This document shows, piece by piece, positions 11,601 through 18,639 of a stretch of 36,492 bases of DNA (positions are counted from its first letter, which is position 1; each line of letters starts with the position of its first letter). Source of the stretch: Baffinella frigidus (Eukaryota; Cryptophyceae; Cryptomonadales; Baffinellaceae); NCBI GenBank assembly GCA_026770585.1, contig MU646384.1:767603-804094 (forward strand), given 5' to 3'. Made by a program: the position numbers and the translations under genes. The notes beneath the pieces are model-generated. The model had not been told where the DNA came from. It did no database searches and saw only the letters and a list, made by a program, of their open reading frames with translations.

Positions 11601-11843
11601 ATCTGCGATGCAAGCTCGGCTGTCAGATTCAACTGGCGTCGTGAGATCCACTCTCCTCCTCGTGCTGTGCAACTGCACATGTTGGGATCCGCTCTCTTTA
11701 TCTTGGAGAAGATTTCCACCGCTTGGAAACTTGGGTTGGGGGGCACACTGGAGCCGGACTTTGATGGTGTCCAGAGGCTGCTCAGCCACAACCTGCGCCA
11801 CGCCAGAGAGCACCCCAGCAGCAGATGACGCGTCCAGCCGCAT
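3451..11843 (-). CDS. Mitochondrial carrier (SLC25) family transporter, about 12 exons
   Basis: SLC25 proteins exchange metabolites across the inner mitochondrial membrane and are built from three repeats, each with PxD-x-x-K/R-x-R. Exons in order: 11720-11843, 11552-11591, 11326-11396, 11150-11247, 10952-11005, 10847-10874, 10657 to about 10570 (end unresolved), 10168-10277 (left side unresolved), 5816-5862, 4914-4937, 3981-4063, 3451-3544. Repeat signatures are PLDTIKVRLQ, PQDLLKSRLQ and PIDRVKTILQ, the last made by joining two exons. Second-half signatures are also present: RKTVADEGARALLQGL, WGALAVRDTLGYAMLF, RSQGLIGLYR and the C-terminal SPTLLRTFLGQAVGLSVYE, which ends at a TGA. All other junctions agree in phase, including across the 4.3-kb intron 5863-10167 (VWLVGG joined to ASGVAFYLST). 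The substrate cannot be read. The join between the exons near 10570 and 10277 is not solved and may hide a frameshift. Confidence 0.9.
3981..4063 (-). CDS. Carrier exon 11 (third repeat, second half)
   Basis: The exon is bounded by GAGAGCAG and CG/GTCCCT on the minus strand. It reads DPLKPTYSSGRECFASLVRS and then QGLIGLYR, the matrix-helix segment expected after the third PxD motif. It enters at phase 0, as the 24-nt exon at 4914-4937 requires, and leaves at phase 2, which fits the last exon at 3544. Confidence 0.85.
4117..4237. mobile_element. MITE-like foldback element, family 1, copy 1
   Basis: The ends are terminal inverted repeats: TACAGGGGTACCTCGCTCAG at the left and its near-complement GAGCGAGATACCCCTGTA at the right. 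The 121-bp element has no ORF. The centre carries a CCTAGGCAT/ACTGTAGGGTCC motif shared with the copies at 22478 and 29115. It lies inside an intron of the carrier gene. This is a non-autonomous element; no transposase is seen in the window. Confidence 0.8.
4235..4541. repeat. Direct duplication either side of a foldback element
   Basis: The segment 4235-4280 (ACTCGCCAACACCGACACGC and onward) recurs at 4492-4541 with few changes, in the same orientation. Between the copies lies the inverted-repeat element 4287-4394. The stretch after each copy also matches (GGTGGCGTGTGCC against GGTGGCATGTGCC). The whole block is intronic in the carrier gene. Confidence 0.6.
4287..4394. mobile_element. MITE-like foldback element, family 1 variant
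   Basis: The left arm GGGGTGCCTCGAATTTAAG and the right arm CTTAAATTCGAGGTACCCC are inverted. The outer end (CCCCTGTA) matches family 1, but the sub-terminal part is AATTTAAG rather than CTCATAAG. The inside again has CTCCTAGGTAT and CTACTGTAG motifs. There is no ORF. Confidence 0.7.
4716..4887. mobile_element. Long near-perfect palindrome (foldback element)
   Basis: Two arms of about 80 nt are inverted copies. The left starts GAAACTTCGAACTTTGAGG and the right ends in its complement CCTCAAAGTTCGAAGTTTC, with only a few bases of loop near 4800. Each arm also holds a shorter inverted motif (ACGGAATTTCC...GGAAGTAGATAATTCCGT). At 172 bp and without coding capacity it is a typical snap-back MITE. 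It lies 26 bp from the 24-nt carrier exon. Confidence 0.8.
4914..4937 (-). CDS. Carrier exon 10, a 24-nt microexon
   Basis: The exon is bounded by CTCGAGCAG (acceptor) and CAG/GTGCGC (donor) on the minus strand. It encodes VKTILQTQ and completes the third signature as PIDR+VKTILQ. Both ends are phase 0, matching exon 9 (5816-5862) and exon 11 (3981-4063). Confidence 0.8.
5031..5158. mobile_element. Small inverted-repeat element
   Basis: Perfect 17-bp terminal inverted repeats, CCACCAGAAGAGAACCA and TGGTTCTCTTCTGGTGG, enclose 128 bp in total. Inside is a second hairpin, GCAGACT...AGTCTGC. There is no ORF. It sits in the carrier intron between 4938 and 5815. Confidence 0.7.
5450..5553. repeat. 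Imperfect inverted repeat
   Basis: TTGCAAGGCACATCCGTACC at the left is matched by the inverted GGTACAAACCGGACGTGCCTTGCAA-type sequence at the right, with a 3-base offset in the arm. The centre holds CGTAAAAG/CTTTTAC. It is probably another small foldback relic in the carrier intron. Confidence 0.5.
5728..5790. repeat. Short tandem repeat, about 26 bp x 2.5
   Basis: The unit GGCGGGCCTATCTCTCGCC plus GTCCTGA is repeated, with a third partial copy ending GGCGGGCCTC. It lies 26 bp from carrier exon 9, on the intron side. Confidence 0.6.
5816..5862 (-). CDS. Carrier exon 9 (third PxD motif)
   Basis: The acceptor CATGCAG and donor CGG/GTACGA bound 47 nt reading ASGVAFYLSTLPIDR. This is the glycine-rich helix 5 and the PxD of the third carrier repeat. 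It needs a phase-1 partner, and the exon ending at 10168 (VWLVGG, donor G/GTGCTC) supplies it across the repeat-filled intron. Confidence 0.85.
5935..10130. repeat. Degenerate TTTAGGG array, about 4.2 kb, inside a carrier intron
   Basis: The plus strand is a continuous run of TTTAGGG heptamers and variants (TTCAGGG, TTGAGGG, TGTAGGG, TTTAGGA). Short perfect runs occur, for example near 6258-6300, 6455-6505 and 8155-8200. Between them the units drift in sequence and length. A less telomere-like island rich in GGGGTGGGGCGTGG occurs at about 7020-7170. The heptamer is the plant/alga telomere unit, but unique coding sequence on both sides makes this interstitial rather than a chromosome end. It fills the intron 5863-10167 of the carrier gene. 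Confidence 0.92.
10168..10277 (-). CDS. Carrier exon 8 (second repeat, end)
   Basis: The frame reads GWGALAVRDTLGYAMLFSVF and then SIGKSQFPAAPVWLVG, the RD-x-PGY-like helix 4 region of carriers. The donor G/GTGCTC at 10167 is phase 1. An acceptor-like CAG lies at 10278-10280. However, the sequence just upstream (10281-10330) reads AIAHAVRARGLM in another frame, which is what the preceding part of a carrier should look like, so a one-base shift may be present. Confidence 0.75.
10847..10874 (-). CDS. Carrier exon 6, a 28-nt microexon
   Basis: The exon lies between CTCAACAG and G/GTAGTG on the minus strand and encodes QAQLQVAQA. It extends the RLQMQML end of exon 5 (10952-11005). It enters at phase 0 and leaves at phase 1, and the next candidate acceptor (CTGCAG at 10658) has the matching phase. 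Confidence 0.6.
11720..11843 (-). CDS. Carrier exon 1 (first PxD motif)
   Basis: ATG 11843 opens MRLDASSAAGVLSGVAQVV and AEQPLDTIKVRLQ, a textbook helix 1 and first carrier signature. It ends at AGC G/GTGGAA (phase 1). Carriers often begin this close to helix 1, so the ATG is acceptable, but a short upstream exon is not excluded. Confidence 0.85.
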
Positions 11844-11932
11844 TCTCGGCCCTGGTCTGGAACAGGATCCGAGAATTCTCCAGAGAATTCCGGAATTTGA
11901 CGATCAATTTGACCATCTCAATTTAATCGCGG

Positions 11933-12085
11933 CGAGTATTTTCCGAAAATACGATTTCGGGGACCTCCGATCCGATTTGCAACAAAAATTACTACACGGA
12001 CGTGACCCGTTTAAAAAGTACAGGCAAATTGTGTGGTAATTTTCGTTGAACATACTTTTAAAATCGTATTTTCGGAAAATACTCG
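11933..12085. mobile_element. Inverted-repeat element, AT-rich
   Basis: CGAGTATTTTCCGAAAATAC (left) and GTATTTTCGGAAAATACTCG (right) are inverted arms around a 100-bp AT-rich centre. Each arm is itself near-palindromic (ATTTTCCGAAAAT). It lies 90 bp upstream of the carrier ATG and so may touch its promoter. Confidence 0.6.
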
Positions 12086-12472
12086 TCCGGATGAAATTCT
12101 CTCTCGCTCGGTGCCCACACCGGGGACCCTCCCACTGAGTTGGAGATCGTTGAGTTTGAGTTAGTGATGGCAAGCAAAGCCGTGAAGCGAGTACCTCCGA
12201 CGCTAAGGTAGGTAGACTCGGTTGTACATTTAGGTCTTTAGGTCATTTAATTAAGAAGCATTTACTGGTCTTAGTTCGTCCTTTAGGTCCTTTAGGTTTT
12301 TAATTTCGAGCCCTCTCTGGACGCCTTAAGTTTATGGTCCGACGTCATAAGTTCAATAAAAGTCTCTTCTCTTTGTAAAGCGTGTAGTCGGGTAAAGACC
12401 GAGTATTTTCCTAAGCTCGCCTCATTTCTGCACCGTGCATTCTCACTTTCGAATAAAGTCAATAAGTGTCAA

Positions 12473-12530
12473 AGTCCTTTCTACGGGTAAATGAAAGTCC
12501 TTTCTACGGTAAATGAAAGTCCTTTCTACG
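12473..12530. repeat. Tandem repeat, 23-24 bp x 3
   Basis: The unit GTCCTTTCTACGGGTAAATG plus AAA is repeated three times. The last copy runs into the GGGCGTGTCGTTGGGCTATG sequence that ends the larger repeat units listed below, so the tandem may have grown from one of them. Confidence 0.7.
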
Positions 12531-12847
12531 GGCGTGTCGTTGGGCTATGTTGGGAGAAATTAAAACCTAAAGGACCTAAAGGACCTAAAGGGGCGGCTAG
12601 ACCTGAATAGGTCGGCCGGAGCTCAGACGCAGATGATCCTGTATCTTTCAGTGGATATCAATTTCCAAGTGAGGTGTGAGGATTAGGCGATGTGAGTGTA
12701 ATACAAAGCACCAAAGCACCAAAGGGTAGCCCCGAGGACCTAAAGGAACAAGGCTGACTTGGGTTCGGTGTGTGTGTGAGAGCGCGTTCCTCTTTGGGAC
12801 CTTCACACACCCCAACAGAGCCGCCCTGTATCCCCTCTTCACGAGCC

Positions 12848-12900
12848 TCTGCACTGGAGAGCTAAACGCGATCCGAAAGCAAAAATGCTTTCTCTGCAGA
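12848..12900 (+). other. Predicted stem-loop core, unit A copy 1
   Basis: The outer arms TCTGCA (12848-12853) and TGCAGA (12895-12900) enclose GATCCG and an inner hairpin AAAGCA-AAAA-TGCTTT. Strand is assigned by the shared direction of all copies, not by evidence of transcription. Confidence 0.45.
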
Positions 12901-13243
12901 TCCCTTCTACGGAACGGCGTGTCGTTGGCATATGTTGGGAGCATTTAAAACCTAAAGGACCTAAAGGATATGTTGGGAGCATTTAAAACCTCAAGGACCT
13001 AAAGGATCACACATTGCTCTCCTTTCATCTTTGGTGTCTAACTGACTTCGCCTCATACCCCCACACAATCCCTCTCACCTTGTGGGGTATTCGTGATTGA
13101 AGCTCTTAAACTTCAACCATGGGATACCATGAGCCTCATTAAGGCTGACTTGTGGTTCGGTGTGTGTTCAGTGAGCATGGGAGCGATATCGCATACCTTC
13201 ACCCACCCCAACAGAGCCGCCCTGTATCCCCTCTTCACGAGCC

Positions 13244-13296
13244 TCTGCACTGGAGAGCTGAACGCGATCCGAAAGCAAAAATGCTTTCTCTGCAGA
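13244..13296 (+). other. Predicted stem-loop core, unit A copy 2
   Basis: It has the same outer TCTGCA/TGCAGA and inner AAAGCA/TGCTTT pairing as copy 1. One base in the loop region differs (GAGCTG for GAGCTA). Confidence 0.45.
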
Positions 13297-13365
13297 TCTC
13301 TTCTACGGAACGGCGTGTCGTTGGCATATGTTGGGCGAAATTAAAACCTTAAGGACCTAAACCGA

Positions 13366-13575
13366 AAACCGGAAACCGAAAACCGAAAACCGAAAACCGA
13401 AACCCGAAAACAAAAACCTGAAACCCGAAACCCGAAACCCGAAACCCAAAACCTGAAACCCGAAACCCGAAACCCTAAATCCTAATCCCAAAACCCTAAA
13501 GCCTAAACCCTAAACCTGAAACCCTAAACCCTAAACCCTAAACCCTAAACCCTAAACCCTAAACCCAGAAACCTA
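13366..13575. repeat. CCCTAAA-type array grading from AAAACCG units
   Basis: The plus strand begins with ACCGAAA repeats (13366-13410), passes through ACCCGAAA and becomes CCCTAAA. That is the reverse orientation to the 5935-10130 array. It follows straight after a copy of the 12.5-15.1 kb units. Confidence 0.85.
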
Positions 13576-13724
13576 AACTAAAAAACCCTAAACTTCCTTA
13601 AAGTAAGAGCAGCCTCCACAAACTTCATCATCTCAAAAGAAAGAATAGGACACAACCCTGAGAATCGCTACAAGAAACTGAAACATGACAAGCGCAATAA
13701 AAAACTGAACAGGGGATGCTGGAC

Positions 13725-13780
13725 NNNNNNNNNNNNNNNNNNNNNNNNNNNNNNNNNNNNNNNNNNNNNNNNNNNNNNNN
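13725..13780. other. Assembly gap (56 N)
   Basis: This is a run of N between unrelated flanks. Nothing can be said about the missing sequence, and the drawn length may not be the real length. Confidence 0.99.
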
Positions 13781-14312
13781 GAAGGGGGGGAACTCCACGA
13801 CAAGCAGCCTAGGAAGGACCAGCAGCAGAGCTAAACGCCGAACGGGGACGGGGGGTTGCAAGGAGCGTTATTGAAGGCGGGGGATTACATTCGTCACTTT
13901 GTTGACTTTTGACTGTGTTTTGACGCTTGTACTGCTTCTAAACTACATGCGCTAAAGAAACCAGTAGTCTAATATCGTATCCTTTGTCTTTGGTGTCTTA
14001 CTGCTGATGTCGTTTGACGCTTGGATTGCCCTTAACTTTGCTGGCCTCCATACATTGGGGGAAACCTCTACACACCCACCTGTCTCTCTCCCTTAACTTT
14101 GCTCACTTCCGTACATTGGGGAAAACCTCTACATTTGTTTGGTTTGAGATCTGAGGTATCCATGGTTGGAGCTCCCGTGAGCTTAACGATGGGATACCAT
14201 GGGCCTTCAGCCGACTTGCTTCATCCTGAGTGTGTGTGAGAGAGCTCGTTCCTCTTTGGAACCTTCACATGCCCGATGAGGATACCCTTTAGCCGGTTTC
14301 TGCCACGATCCT

Positions 14313-14365
14313 TCTGCACCGGGGGGCCTGATGTGATCCGAAAGGAATCATGGCCTTTTTGCAGG
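14313..14365 (+). other. Predicted stem-loop core, unit B copy 1
   Basis: Outer arms CTGCA/TGCAG are extended by ATCC/GGAT across a two-base bulge. The inner stem AAAGG/CCTTT replaces the AAAGC/GCTTT of subfamily A. GATCCGAAAG is kept. Confidence 0.45.
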
Positions 14366-14515
14366 ATAAGTTCCGGTGTCCGCCTTTGTTGGGAGCTCGA
14401 AGAACCTAAAGGACCTAAAGAGGCTGACGTGGTTTCGGTGCGTGGGCGAGCGCACGCCCACTTGGGCAGCCTCAAACACCCCAATAGAGCCACCCTTTAT
14501 CCCCTTTACACGAGC

Positions 14516-14577
14516 CTCTGCACTGGAGAGCTAAAGGCGATCCGAAAGCAAAAATGCTTTCTATTCAGTCATTTCTA
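14516..14577 (+). other. Stem-loop core, unit A copy 3 (outer stem decayed)
   Basis: The inner AAAGCA-AAAA-TGCTTT hairpin is intact, but the outer right arm reads ATTCAG instead of TGCAGA, leaving only a CTG/CAG pairing. Confidence 0.35.
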
Positions 14578-14777
14578 CGGAACGGCGTGTCGTTGGGCTA
14601 CGTCGGGCGAAATTAAAACCTCAAGGACGTAAAGGACCTCAAGGAATTTCAGGCCGACTTGCTTTATCCTGGTGTGTGTTTGAGTGTGGACCTATTTGGT
14701 TAAACTCACAAACCCGACTACGAGCTCATAGTCGGGTTTTCTCAAGAGAACCACCCTGTATCCCCTTTTCACCAGCC

Positions 14778-14830
14778 TCTGCACTGGAGAGCTCAACGCG
14801 ATCCGAAAGCAAAAATGCTTTCACTGCAGA
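14778..14830 (+). other. Predicted stem-loop core, unit A copy 4
   Basis: Outer TCTGCA/TGCAGA and inner AAAGCA/TGCTTT are both present. The spacer reads CTCAACGCGATCCG. Confidence 0.45.
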
Positions 14831-15030
14831 TCCTTTCTACGGAAGGGCGTGTCGTTTGGCTCTGTTGGGAGCATTTAAACCCAAGGAACCTAGAGGACGA
14901 AGAACCCAAAAGACCCAAGAATCTGCAGATCTTGTTTACGGAAAGGCATGTCGTTGGGATATGTTGGTAGCATTGAAAAAAACCTAAAGGGTGATAACGG
15001 TGGGTAGCCTCAAGGTTTCTGCCGCGATCC

Positions 15031-15083
15031 TCTGTACAGGAGGGCTTGATGTGATCCGAAAGGAAGCATGACCTTTGTACAGA
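15031..15083 (+). other. Predicted stem-loop core, unit B copy 2
   Basis: The outer stem is TCTGTAC/GTACAGA, seven perfect pairs, where subfamily A has TCTGCA/TGCAGA: both sides changed together. The inner stem is AAAGG/CCTTT. Confidence 0.45.
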
Positions 15084-15149
15084 AACAGTTCCGGTGTCCG
15101 TCTATGTTGGGAGCTCGAAGAACCAGAAGGAGCTGAAGGATGCCTGAGT

Positions 15150-16620
15150 CCCAATCACTAAACCTCTAGAAAACCCTAATCCTTGAAACCCAACCCCATA
15201 TCCCACACCCTACACCCTTAACCCCATACCCTATACCCTAACCTTAACCCTAAAACCTGCAACCTAAATCCTGCAACCTAAATCCTATGACCTACACCAA
15301 AACTCTACACCCTAACCCCTGAACACTAAATCCTACATCCTAAATCCTAAATCCTCAACCCTACACCCTAAACTATACACTGTAAACCGCAAACCCTCTA
15401 GGGTGTTCATGGTTTAAAAACCATGAACACCAAACCCTGAACTCAAAATCCTCAAGTCTAAAGTCATAAAGACTATGTCCTACACCCTAAACCAAAACGC
15501 TACACCCGAACACCTAAATCCTAAACCCAACCCTATACCCTCAACCCTATGACCTAAACCGCAAATCGTAAATCTTGAACCCAAAACCTGCAACTCTAAA
15601 GTCTAAATCCTCAACCCTGAACCAAAACCCGTGAATGCCAAACCCCTCCAACCTAAATCCTGAACCCCAAACCCGATACCCTCAACCGAGTCAACCCTGT
15701 TCCATAAACCGCAAATCCTGAACCATGAACCTCAAACCCTAAACTCAAAACCCTGAACACCAAACACTGAAGCCTAAACACACAAAGATAAAACCTAAAC
15801 TCGAAACCCTGAACCGAAACCTGAAAACTTGAATTATAAACCCTATACCCTGATCCCTTATTCCTAAACCCAAACCCTTAAACCCTAAACCCTCAACCTC
15901 CAGACCCTCAACCCTCAACCCAAACCATAAACCCTAAATTCTCAAAACTACAAACTAAACCCCAACCCTGAACCTTGAACCCTGAACCCTAAAACTCTAA
16001 ACCGTAAACCCCAACACCCTGAACCATCAAATCCTAAAACCTGAAAACTAAACACTGGACCTTGACTCTACCCTGCCCCCTGGACCCTGAACCCTGCACC
16101 TCAAACCCTGAACCCTCAATCCTAAGCCCTAAACCCTAAAACCCTGCACTTAAATACACCGTAAACCCCAAACCCGAACCCTTAACCCTAAAATTCTGAA
16201 TCCTTATCCCTCAAGCCTAAAGCCTGAACCACACACCCTGGTGTGGGTGTGCACCTTCACCACTCAACCCCAATCCCTGAAACCTAAAAAACTCAAAACT
16301 AAACCCTGAACCTTAATCCTGCACACCAAAACCCACACCCGAAATCTTCAACACTGAACCCTAAACCTATAATACTAAACCCTAAACCCTAAACCCTAAA
16401 CTCTAAACCCTGAATCTCAAATCCTAAAACCTGAACCCTAAACCCTAAACCCTGCACCCTCAACCCCAAAACCCGAACCCCTAAACCCTCAACCTTAACC
16501 CTGAACCCCAAACCATAAACCCCAGACCCTACACGTCTGTCCCTCAACCCTCAACACCCAACTCTGAACCCTAAACCCTAAACCCTAAACCCTAAACCCA
16601 AAGGCCTGAACCCTAAACCC
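15150..16620. repeat. Degenerate CCCTAAA array, about 1.5 kb
   Basis: The plus strand is made of CCCTAAA, CCCTGAA, CCCTCAA and ACCCTAA variants, opposite in direction to the 5935-10130 array. Perfect short runs occur near 16375-16400 and 16565-16600. No gene is seen within it. Confidence 0.9.
15402..15431. repeat. Perfect 30-nt inverted repeat inside the array
   Basis: GGTGTTCATGGTTT and AAACCATGAACACC are 14-nt arms separated by two bases. This perfect hairpin stands out from the degenerate repeats around it. Confidence 0.75.
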
Positions 16621-17260
16621 TGTCAAGTTTTGAACCAAAAATTTGACACCTGCTACGTTTGGAGTTTCCCGCCAGGCTGGGAACTCCGAGTCAAGAGAAA
16701 ATGGCTCCAATTCCTCCCCTTGTGAGCAAAACGGCTGGGAGGATCCGGGGTCCCCAAATTCATTTGGATCCGATTTAGGATCTGCAGCTCCAATGTTGTG
16801 GTCCGGTGACACGGCGTAAGGCCGTCCCAGGATGCTCAGTGAGGTTCACACGCCCCCTGTATCGCTATCTTGAGTCCCTTGGCCGTGCGCCAGCGCTCTT
16901 GCCTCAGCCAGCCGGACATGTTTGGATTCTCTGCATTGGCCAGCGCTGCTTGCTTTCAGTTCAAGCTCTGCCATGTTCGGGGCGCTGCCATGCTAAAATC
17001 CGGACACTCCTGCTGACCCTGAGCTGTCTTCCCCGGCTGCCTGTACAGCCTCTTGAGGACCGGCGACGAGCCGAGCCGCTCACCACTTTGGGAGGACGTT
17101 TGCTTGACATTGCCCGCAATGTTCCTGCAGGAGCCGCTCCACCATGTTGGAAGGACTGTAGCAAGCTGACAGCAAGCTAGTGGAGGGTTGGCCACTTATC
17201 AAATCCACTAGCTTGACAGGTAATGAGTCCAGCACGCTCCCACTGCGCCACCTCACTCAA
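16621..17260. other. Unique island between two arrays, no gene recognised
   Basis: This GC-moderate sequence has only short ORFs that resemble nothing known. It ends with an inverted repeat, CAAGCTAGTGGA (17172-17183) and TCCACTAGCTTG (17203-17214). Beyond that, on the minus strand, is a tRNA-like 5' half (GGTGGCGCAGTGGGAGCGTG). No protein gene is called. Confidence 0.5.
17218..17256 (-). other. tRNA-5'-half-like sequence with A-box
   Basis: The minus strand reads GAGGTGGCGCAGTGGGAGCG then TGCTGGACTCATTACC. It contains a perfect-looking A-box (TGGCGCAGTGG) and a CTCATTA anticodon-loop-like string as in tRNA-Met. No B-box (GGTTCGA-type) and no matching acceptor arm are found, so this is a fragment or the head of a tRNA-derived SINE, not a working tRNA. 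Confidence 0.35.
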
Positions 17261-17261
17261 A

Positions 17262-17264
17262 ACC

Positions 17265-17310
<46 letters not shown>

Positions 17311-17585
17311 ACCCCAAACCCCAAAACCCACACCCCGAACCCTCAACCTGAAACTCTAAACTGAACCCCCCCAAACCGCGAACCCTAACCCCTCAACCCC
17401 TCAACCCTAAATCCTAAACCCCAAAACCCAAACCCGAAACTCTTCACCCTTAACCCCAAACCTTAAAACCCAAACCCGAAACCCTGAACCCTGAACCCTG
17501 AACCCAGAAGCTTGAACCCTAAACCCCAAAAGCTACATCACACACCCTAAACCCTCAACTCCAGATCTTAAAACCCAGACCCTGA
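17262..17585. repeat. CCCTCAA/CCCTAAA-type array
   Basis: It begins with about nine CCCTCAA units in perfect tandem (17265-17315) and then becomes mixed. The orientation is the same as that of the 15150-16620 array. Confidence 0.85.
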
Positions 17586-18639
17586 ACCGATTTGTCTTCC
17601 AATTGAGGGTGCATTTTGGATGGAGGCTCATCGCTTCAGAATAAAAATTCCAGGTGTCAGGATGGATGTTTCATGCTTGTGGAAGAGGCAGCAGGCTTCT
17701 GTATTGATGTTCCAAGCTTTACAATGACTGTTTTTAGCTTCAGGATGGAGGTTCGAGTGCCCAAACTTTGGTAGAGAGGAGCGTCTGCATGTCAAAACTG
17801 CCGTTTGACATGCAGTAAAACTGGCCTGTTTTATTGGTCTCCATACTCAAAAACTGATTGGTGGCCTTCGCTCAAACTCGTCGGCCACTCTAAACATAAT
17901 CCACCTAACTTCCATGGGCCGCGGTGTGGCTGGCTCCAAAAGAGATTCCAGAGGTCTTGTTTTTGTTCCATGCATACAGTTTCAGCTTCGTCTTTGCAAT
18001 CGCCAAAACCCAAAACAAAATCGTATGTACACATACTCCCAAGATTCACGCGAATGTACCTTGTGATGAAAAACGGGGCTTTCTGAAAATTTCCCTCGCC
18101 GTTGCAACAGAGGGTCTCTGCAGTGAAGCGCCAGTCTTCATTACTGCATTCAATCCATTCCCCCGATCTTACACTGTCTTACACCGCCCTACAAAAACAC
18201 CTCCCGCATCACCCACCCACACCCACACAGACACGGTGCCCAACTGGTCATTCTGCCTAGTATCAAGCACATTCCACACGGGGCTTTCCGCAGCATCCGA
18301 CCCGTACCGGGTGCTAGTTGCCTCACGCGACGCACTTGTGAGACTAGCACGTCGACCCGTTGGGTGCGAGGCTGAGAGTTAGGCTTTGAGAAGACATCGG
18401 ATGCCCTCTCCTCACACCATAGATAAGGCGAGGTAACCACATCGTGCTGCGCACCCTCAGGGGTGTTCGATGCCTTGGGCGACGAGCAAGACATCGAGGG
18501 CGAGAAGCAAGGGCGTGACGACAGCCACCCACTCCGCAAGCTCCGCCCGTGTCTGCGCCTGATAAAAGAGCAACCCTTCAGTTTGCATTACATTTAGCCT
18601 CGAAAAAGGAACCACCACGAGACCTCTGGCCATCGCACA
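17586..18639. other. No gene recognised
   Basis: ORFs here are short and lack family features. A weak repeat of a TTCAGGATGGAGGTT-like phrase lies at about 17600-17760. A perfect 12-bp hairpin, CTGCATGTCAAA (17785-17796) with TTTGACATGCAG (17804-17815), lies among AT-richer sequence. The 18180-18240 stretch is CACACC-rich. Confidence 0.45.

Larger units (their letters stand above)
12530..15140. repeat. Cluster of related about 130-330-bp units ending in CCTAAAGGACC
   Basis: Similar units recur in the same orientation. Subfamily A is at about 12730-12990, 13141-13362, 14420-14640 and 14640-14990. Subfamily B is at about 14285-14420 and 15005-15140. A 3' fragment is at 12530-12590. Each full unit carries a GATCCGAAAG core flanked by a nested stem, then (A) TTCTACGGAACGGCGTGTCG or (B) TTCCGGTGTCCG, then TGTTGGGAGC, and ends in AAACCTAAAGGACC tandem bits. 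There is no conserved ORF. Between copies 2 and 3 lie a CCCTAAA array and the assembly gap. The nature of the family is unknown: SINE-like element, satellite or non-coding RNA genes are possible. Confidence 0.75.

Noticed and set aside
17218-17256. Functional tRNA-Met gene
   Set aside because: No matching acceptor stem, T-arm or B-box was found on either side.
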